Source: Alitta virens (lineage: Eukaryota; Annelida; Polychaeta; Phyllodocida; Nereididae). Taken from it: a stretch of 64,000 nucleotides of DNA. Position 1 is the stretch's first letter, and every line of letters begins with the position of its first letter. Of the stretch, positions 60,940-64,000 are shown in pieces. A model generated the notes under the pieces. The model worked only from the letters and a program-made list of their open reading frames with translations, ran no database searches and was not told the DNA's origin. The stretch is taken from contig OW028584.1 of the NCBI GenBank assembly GCA_932294295.1, positions 24,092,638 to 24,156,637 of the forward strand, in the 5' to 3' direction. The position numbers and the translations under genes were made by a program.

Positions 60940-61017
60940 CCATGTGATTGAGGCAAACATAATGATGAGTGGTAAAAATAAGAGACATATGAACATATAG
61001 AATAATTAAACTCTTGG

Positions 61018-61056
<39 letters not shown>

Positions 61057-61114
61057 GTCTGTCTATCTATCTATCTGTCTATCTATATCTATTTACCTAT
61101 CTATCTATCTATCT
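60940..61114 (+). repeat. TATC array near a dispersed element core
   Basis: GAGGCAAACATAATGATGAG (60950-60969) is a divergent core. The array of TATC/TGTC/TACC units follows at 61017-61114. Here the core is oriented away from the array, opposite to the other copies, so the association may be accidental. Confidence 0.6.
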
Positions 61115-62911
61115 AAGTGGCCATTGGCCATTGGAATAGTCATTGACTGCTGGTATTAAATTTCGTGGAATGTTTTGAGGAAAAGTATACCTATTATGAT
61201 TACTCATTCGTGGATCATTCTATATATCATATCTTATCAGTACTATATTTATGTAATAGGTTAAAATATTTGATTGTTTCGATGTTTTTAAAATTACTTA
61301 ATACTTTGCTGTGTTACTGTAAAGGCCCAGTCTTTAAAGTTTAATGAGTTTCTAATCGTGAATATAGTACTTGAACAATGCCATGGCTTTAAGGCTCATT
61401 TCCCTATATAATTAAGGTCAAATTGACAATGCCGAACTAGACCAATTTTTTTTTTTTTTTTTTGTCATATAAGTAGTTTTCACTATCATATCACCTCGCT
61501 GTATATAATATCATACGAGTGCAGCTTAATTATCAAGATAAAAGGATCTTAATAATTCAGAGTTATAAAATCCCAAATGCGTGAAATCCGTGCAAACGAA
61601 TAAGTTGATGAATTGAATAGGAAATTAATTTCAAAACATTTTTGACACCCAGATTATTTCTGATTCTAAAATAAATCTTTAAATCCGGCAGTAATTCCGT
61701 CTGTGGTGAAGGGACAATCATTTACACCTCCAAAATTATTTATTGTCTTGTTTTCTAAAAACTACGAAAAATTTAGAATAAACTAAAAATAAAAACTATA
61801 TATAACATATATTTTTTAACCACCCTTAAGTATGGCAACTGCTTCAACAGCATACAAACCAATATTTATTTGATAGGGTAAACTTGTTCATAATTTGCAT
61901 TTCTTTACACGTAGTATAGCTACCAGGCAGGCATGCAATCAGTTGTCTTTCATTATACATATCTATAATTGAAGCAAGGTATGCAGTTGTGGATTTTAAT
62001 TACTATCAATCAACAAATAAAAATTGGACAAAATATATCTAGAAATATATTATAAATATGTGAAAATTGCACGAACAGTTTTGGATACGTTTCAATATTG
62101 AATGCTTCAAAGTGTGGGAAAAAAATAAAAACATTGTTATAGTTCTAGGTCTAGAAGAATATGTTTTCTTTTTGATCGAATCTAAAGTTGGATTACATGT
62201 ATTCCAACCAGAGACAACAACGAAATTTCGATAAACTGACAAGCAATAGTGCAGATATATGTATTTTCTGTATAGTTGACCAAATCAAGCACAGCATTCT
62301 TGGTACATATTAAAAACTTCACGAAAAGAAAGCTCAAATTCCTTTTGGAATTCATTTTGTAATCTGAAATGTTTTCGTTAACAATATTTGTCAAAAAACG
62401 AAAGGATAAATGATTCCTGAATTTAAGAAGTAGATATGTATTATAACTATCGTGACTATAACAATTAGTGTGGCTAAGAAATTTAGCATTGATTAGACAA
62501 AAATCCCTGGCCCAGGCTAGCATTGCAGTCAGACAGTTGATGCGGTTTAGAAGTACATTTTGTGGCGTACATTTTTGGTACATTAGTCTGAGCGCCAGTC
62601 AGAAACGACTTGTTGGCAGAATTGAGGATTAAATCTCTCAAATACTGTGTCTGAAATATCGAACTACATATTCTGTATCAAAACTAAGTCGAGGAAAGTA
62701 TCTAAATAAGCCAATTCGTTTATTAAATTGTATGCTAGCCAAGCTGGAAGTATCGACACACAATGACTGCACGATGAAATGTATACATTTGGACGTTTCA
62801 ATCGAAATTACACATCTTAAAAGCACATTTTGATTATAGTACCTTCCAAAAGTCATTTATACTAAGGCTGAATCGTTTTGGTAAATATATACTGCGTTAA
62901 ATGCTAACTTT
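61115..62911. other. AT-rich non-coding stretch
   Basis: A 19-base T run lies at about 61444-61462. Minus-strand frames of 133 and 72 codons (62182-62583 and 62638-62856) are AT-driven and match nothing I know. No repeats or strong motifs were seen. Confidence 0.5.
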
Positions 62912-62973
62912 ATTGGAAAATTGTTGCCACCATCTCGTCCGGCAAAATAGACTCCAGACATGCCGCCATTTTG
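62912..62973 (-). other. YY1 site with short F-box-like start (weak)
   Basis: On the minus strand CAAAATGGCGGC (62962-62973) is a perfect YY1 site. Its ATG opens a short frame reading MAACLESILPDEMVATIFQ and then TAA. LPDE..ATIF resembles the beginning of an F-box domain (LPDEILLKIF), and YY1 sites over start codons are known in animal housekeeping genes. The frame ends after 19 codons and I see no good donor before the stop, so this is probably chance. Confidence 0.12.
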
Positions 62974-64000
62974 AAATACCAGAGGCGAACGAAGGGAGAA
63001 GCTAGTAGCTCAAAACGGAAAACTAAATTGATCGAAATGGCCTGCAATATTCGTCGAAATGTAGTTATATCATAGTTATAATTCATATTATTTAATTTGA
63101 GGATATTTGGGGGTACTTTAGGCTCACTATCGTTAAAATACTTCTTCACAAAAGGATTATTTCCACTGACAGCACAAAAAAAAAGTCTGACCTTGGAAGT
63201 TTTGGCTTGGCAACGGAATTAAAGCATTTAACTCGTGAAAAGTTTCCAAAGTGATGGCTTACTGCATGCAAATTCATTATTACAAAGCAATGTACGTGGC
63301 ATTTAACGTTCATGATGCTTTAGGTATTTTTAGTAGTTCAAGCATGCTTTTTTTTGTCCTAGATACCCAGACAAGTTTGATGTTAACATGGCTAAGTACA
63401 TGTTTAATTCCTTATTAATGTTTTTTAATATCTGTCTTAAAAATTGCATTTAAAACAAGATACACTTTTAATTTGTAAAACTATTGGGAATGATGTACAT
63501 ATTTGTATTTTGACAAATAACTAATATTCGACTATAGGGACCGTTTTTTCCTACTTTTTCTATTCATTTAAAACTATTCCTTTCTAATCCTCACAACAAA
63601 ACAGGTTTTGATGATGTACATTCATTGGTATCACCACAACATACTATTTCTTCATTTTCTATAATTTCTATAGCATATTCCCCATCATAAAGGACGAAAA
63701 AAAGCTGCAAAAAATAACAAATTGTCTCATCCCAACATTCGATTGTCTCCAAGGTACCAAAGCAATGTGAAGAAAATATGAAAAATAATTGAAAACAGAG
63801 CCCAATTTCGAGATCTCTCCTCTGAGAAACAGGCTCCAATTTTGGCCAAATAAATAATTCTGCTCTTGTGGGGGTTGGCTGGCTGCTGATTGGTTGGATG
63901 TTTGTGGAATTGAAAAAAACTGAAGATAAAAACAATGAGGGTAAACCTCTCACAGGAGCCAGATCTCATGCACAAGGTCCTATTAACAAAGAAGAAATGA
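62974..64000. other. AT-rich non-coding stretch
   Basis: No recognised gene or repeat. Minus-strand frames of 120 and 82 codons near 63.6-63.98 kb overlap each other in different frames and have no domain. TGATTGGTTGG (63889-63899) is an isolated inverted CCAAT box. Confidence 0.45.

Noticed and set aside
62182..62583. 133-codon minus-strand frame rich in Leu, Ile, Asn
   Set aside because: Composition reflects AT-rich DNA. No conserved motif and no splice context.
1..64000. Known bilaterian microRNAs (mir-10, let-7, mir-1, mir-9, mir-124 and others)
   Set aside because: I looked for their conserved mature sequences on both strands and saw none. An eye search can miss divergent ones.
1..64000. 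CRISPR array or bacterial operon
   Set aside because: Direct repeats here are microsatellites or tandem arrays without unique spacers of constant length, and coding density is far too low for a prokaryote.
1..64000. Homeobox or Hox exon fragments
   Set aside because: The conserved recognition-helix coding sequence (for Trp-Phe-Gln-Asn-Arg) was not seen on either strand.

Overview
This window looks like non-coding DNA from an animal nuclear genome, with no recognisable gene. It is AT-rich by eye (roughly one third G+C). The longest open frames are only about 100-150 codons, overlap one another on both strands and resemble no family I know. I found no tRNA, rRNA, snRNA or known microRNA, and no transposase or reverse transcriptase. 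Tetranucleotide microsatellites, tRNA-like SINE fragments, long homopolymers and many full-consensus sites for animal transcription factors (RFX X-box, YY1, CREB, USF/TFE, NF-Y, MEF2, nuclear receptor, CTCF-like) all argue for a metazoan. CpG is not obviously depleted and no mammalian Alu or L1 is visible, so I lean to an invertebrate, possibly marine. The species is not determinable from this text.

Layout. 1-9.7 kb: a CTG/CAG hairpin, a CpG-rich pocket at 1.02-1.26 kb, two CTCF-like sites, then plain AT-rich DNA. 9.7-20 kb: YY1, CRE, E-box, X-box and MEF2 sites, a CAG array, a tRNA-like SINE head and a perfect 248-bp tandem duplication (14,553-15,045). 20-27.6 kb: regulatory-looking clusters around 23.0-23.4, 25.4-25.5 and 26.2-26.4 kb. 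31.8-34.6 kb: YY1/E-box/CRE/CCAAT sites, paired poly-C and poly-G, and CTG arrays. 35.2-36.3 kb: very AT-rich, dense in homeodomain-type cores. 39-42.2 kb: several GATA/TATC arrays, most beside copies of one short dispersed element. 46.4-47.3 kb: the densest composite of promoter-type motifs. 47.9-51.7 kb: a nuclear-receptor half-site cluster followed by about 2.8 kb of degenerate pyrimidine-rich 5- and 10-bp repeats and a CCTAA array. 52-64 kb: more microsatellites, two further composites (59.3-59.9 and 60.5-60.6 kb) and AT-rich filler.

Two signals stand out. First, long fully specified motifs occur far more often than base composition predicts: about ten exact X-boxes, six exact YY1 12-mers, ten CRE palindromes and eight GTCACGTG sites, often close together. 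Second, a short element with a CATCATTACGTCTGCC core recurs at least nine times, in several copies followed by a GATA tail, which suggests an undescribed non-autonomous repeat family. The window may be a gene desert, a very long intron or a regulatory landscape; I cannot tell which. Frequencies quoted are hand estimates from base composition, not computed statistics.
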